64,000 nt of DNA from Bacteroidota bacterium (GTDB lineage: Bacteria > Bacteroidota > Ignavibacteria > Kryptoniales > JAKASW01), in contig JAJYIT010000022.1 of NCBI GenBank assembly GCA_021789975.1, positions 1 to 64,000 on the forward strand, given 5' to 3'. The translations under genes and the position numbers were made by a program. Shown one piece after another: positions 63,746 through 64,000 of this stretch. The number at the start of each line of letters is the position of its first letter. Position 1 is the first letter of the stretch. Below the pieces are notes generated by a model that was not told the DNA's origin, did no database searches, and was given only the letters and a program-made list of their open reading frames with translations.

Positions 63746-64000
63746 TTGAGTGAAATTGCGGAACGACCCCCGGAAGCTTTGAGTCACGGCGCGGCCGAAC
63801 ATAAGCATAAGGATGTCCTTGGTGCGAAGATGGGAATGTGGATCTTTCTACTGACGGAACTGCTCCTTTTCGCCGGACTGTTTTTGGTTTATGCGGTGTA
63901 CCGGTATCAACATACGGCGGGATTCCACAGGGGCGGCATGGAAACGCACACCATGTTCGGGACCGTTAACACGATGATCCTTCTAACGAGCAGTTTAACT
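63746..64000 (+). CDS. ctaE: Cytochrome c oxidase subunit III, 5' part
   Basis: The first 85 codons of a subunit III gene that runs off the window. After a short polar start (AERPPEALSHGAAEHK) comes the family's first membrane helix, KMGMWIFLLTELLLFAGLF, then HTMFGTVNTMILLTSS, where helix 2 begins. The start is a TTG preceded by GGAGAAGG. It follows subunit I by 47 bases and completes part of the oxidase module. Confidence 0.85.
   Translation, partial: MSEIAERPPEALSHGAAEHKHKDVLGAKMGMWIFLLTELLLFAGLFLVYAVYRYQHTAGFHRGGMETHTMFGTVNTMILLTSSLT

Noticed and set aside
1-64000. rRNA, tRNA, CRISPR arrays, transposases, phage genes
   Set aside because: No sequence in the window shows the required structures, repeats or protein motifs.

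Overview
The window looks like chromosomal DNA of a member of the Bacteroidota/Ignavibacteriota (FCB) lineage. Four proteins carry the C-terminal type IX secretion (T9SS) sorting domain with the NYPNPFNPTT signature. There is a Bacteroidota-type alternative GlmU, and an alternative complex III (ACIII) respiratory cluster sits next to a caa3/aa3-type oxidase. Base composition is moderate, many genes start with GTG or TTG, and a clear AGGAGG ribosome site appears only before some genes. I saw no rRNA, tRNA, CRISPR array, insertion sequence or prophage. The species cannot be named from this window.

Left part (1-20200): a secreted T9SS metalloprotease/beta-helix protein is followed by a hairpin-rich intergenic patch and a convergent three-gene efflux operon (adaptor plus two FtsX/MacB-type permeases, no ATPase). 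Next come housekeeping genes: nagB, an alternative glmU, queC, uppP, a large TPR protein, aroE, a small helical protein and uvrA. A sensor kinase and a LuxR-type response regulator close this part, each followed immediately by nearly the same 18-bp sequence.

Middle part (20388-31900): a run of envelope and secreted proteins includes a T9SS repeat protein, a T9SS Ig-like protein gene broken by an in-frame TGA, lipoproteins, a T9SS carbohydrate-binding-like protein and an outer-membrane beta-barrel. An ATP-grasp enzyme, a DnaQ-exonuclease/GIY-YIG/UvrC-like fusion and a CpoB/YbgF-like lipoprotein follow.

Right-middle part (32290-51035): a very large GH13-type protein, a sugar MFS transporter remnant with an internal deletion, pdxH, a CNNM/CorC-type protein, the overlapping aroK-aroB pair, purM, an M13 peptidase, a tightly overlapping SDR-yqeY-cvpA-mutS2 operon, a DUF433/DUF5615 toxin-antitoxin pair whose toxin gene has a nonsense codon, and a biotin carboxylase/biotin carrier pair.

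Right end (51430-64000): one long, mostly overlapping operon encodes ACIII (ActA pentaheme cytochrome, a small twin-arginine protein, ActB, ActC, an ActD-ActE fusion and ActF), a membrane-anchored cytochrome c, two tandem SCO copper chaperones, oxidase subunit I with the A2-type YSHP motif, and the start of subunit III. Together these would carry electrons from quinol through cytochrome c to oxygen. Oxidase subunit II is not in the visible part.

No single wholly new system stands out. The strongest leads are the ActD-ActE fusion operon with its small twin-arginine protein, the efflux operon lacking an ATPase, the repeat that follows both regulator genes, and three genes that look freshly broken.
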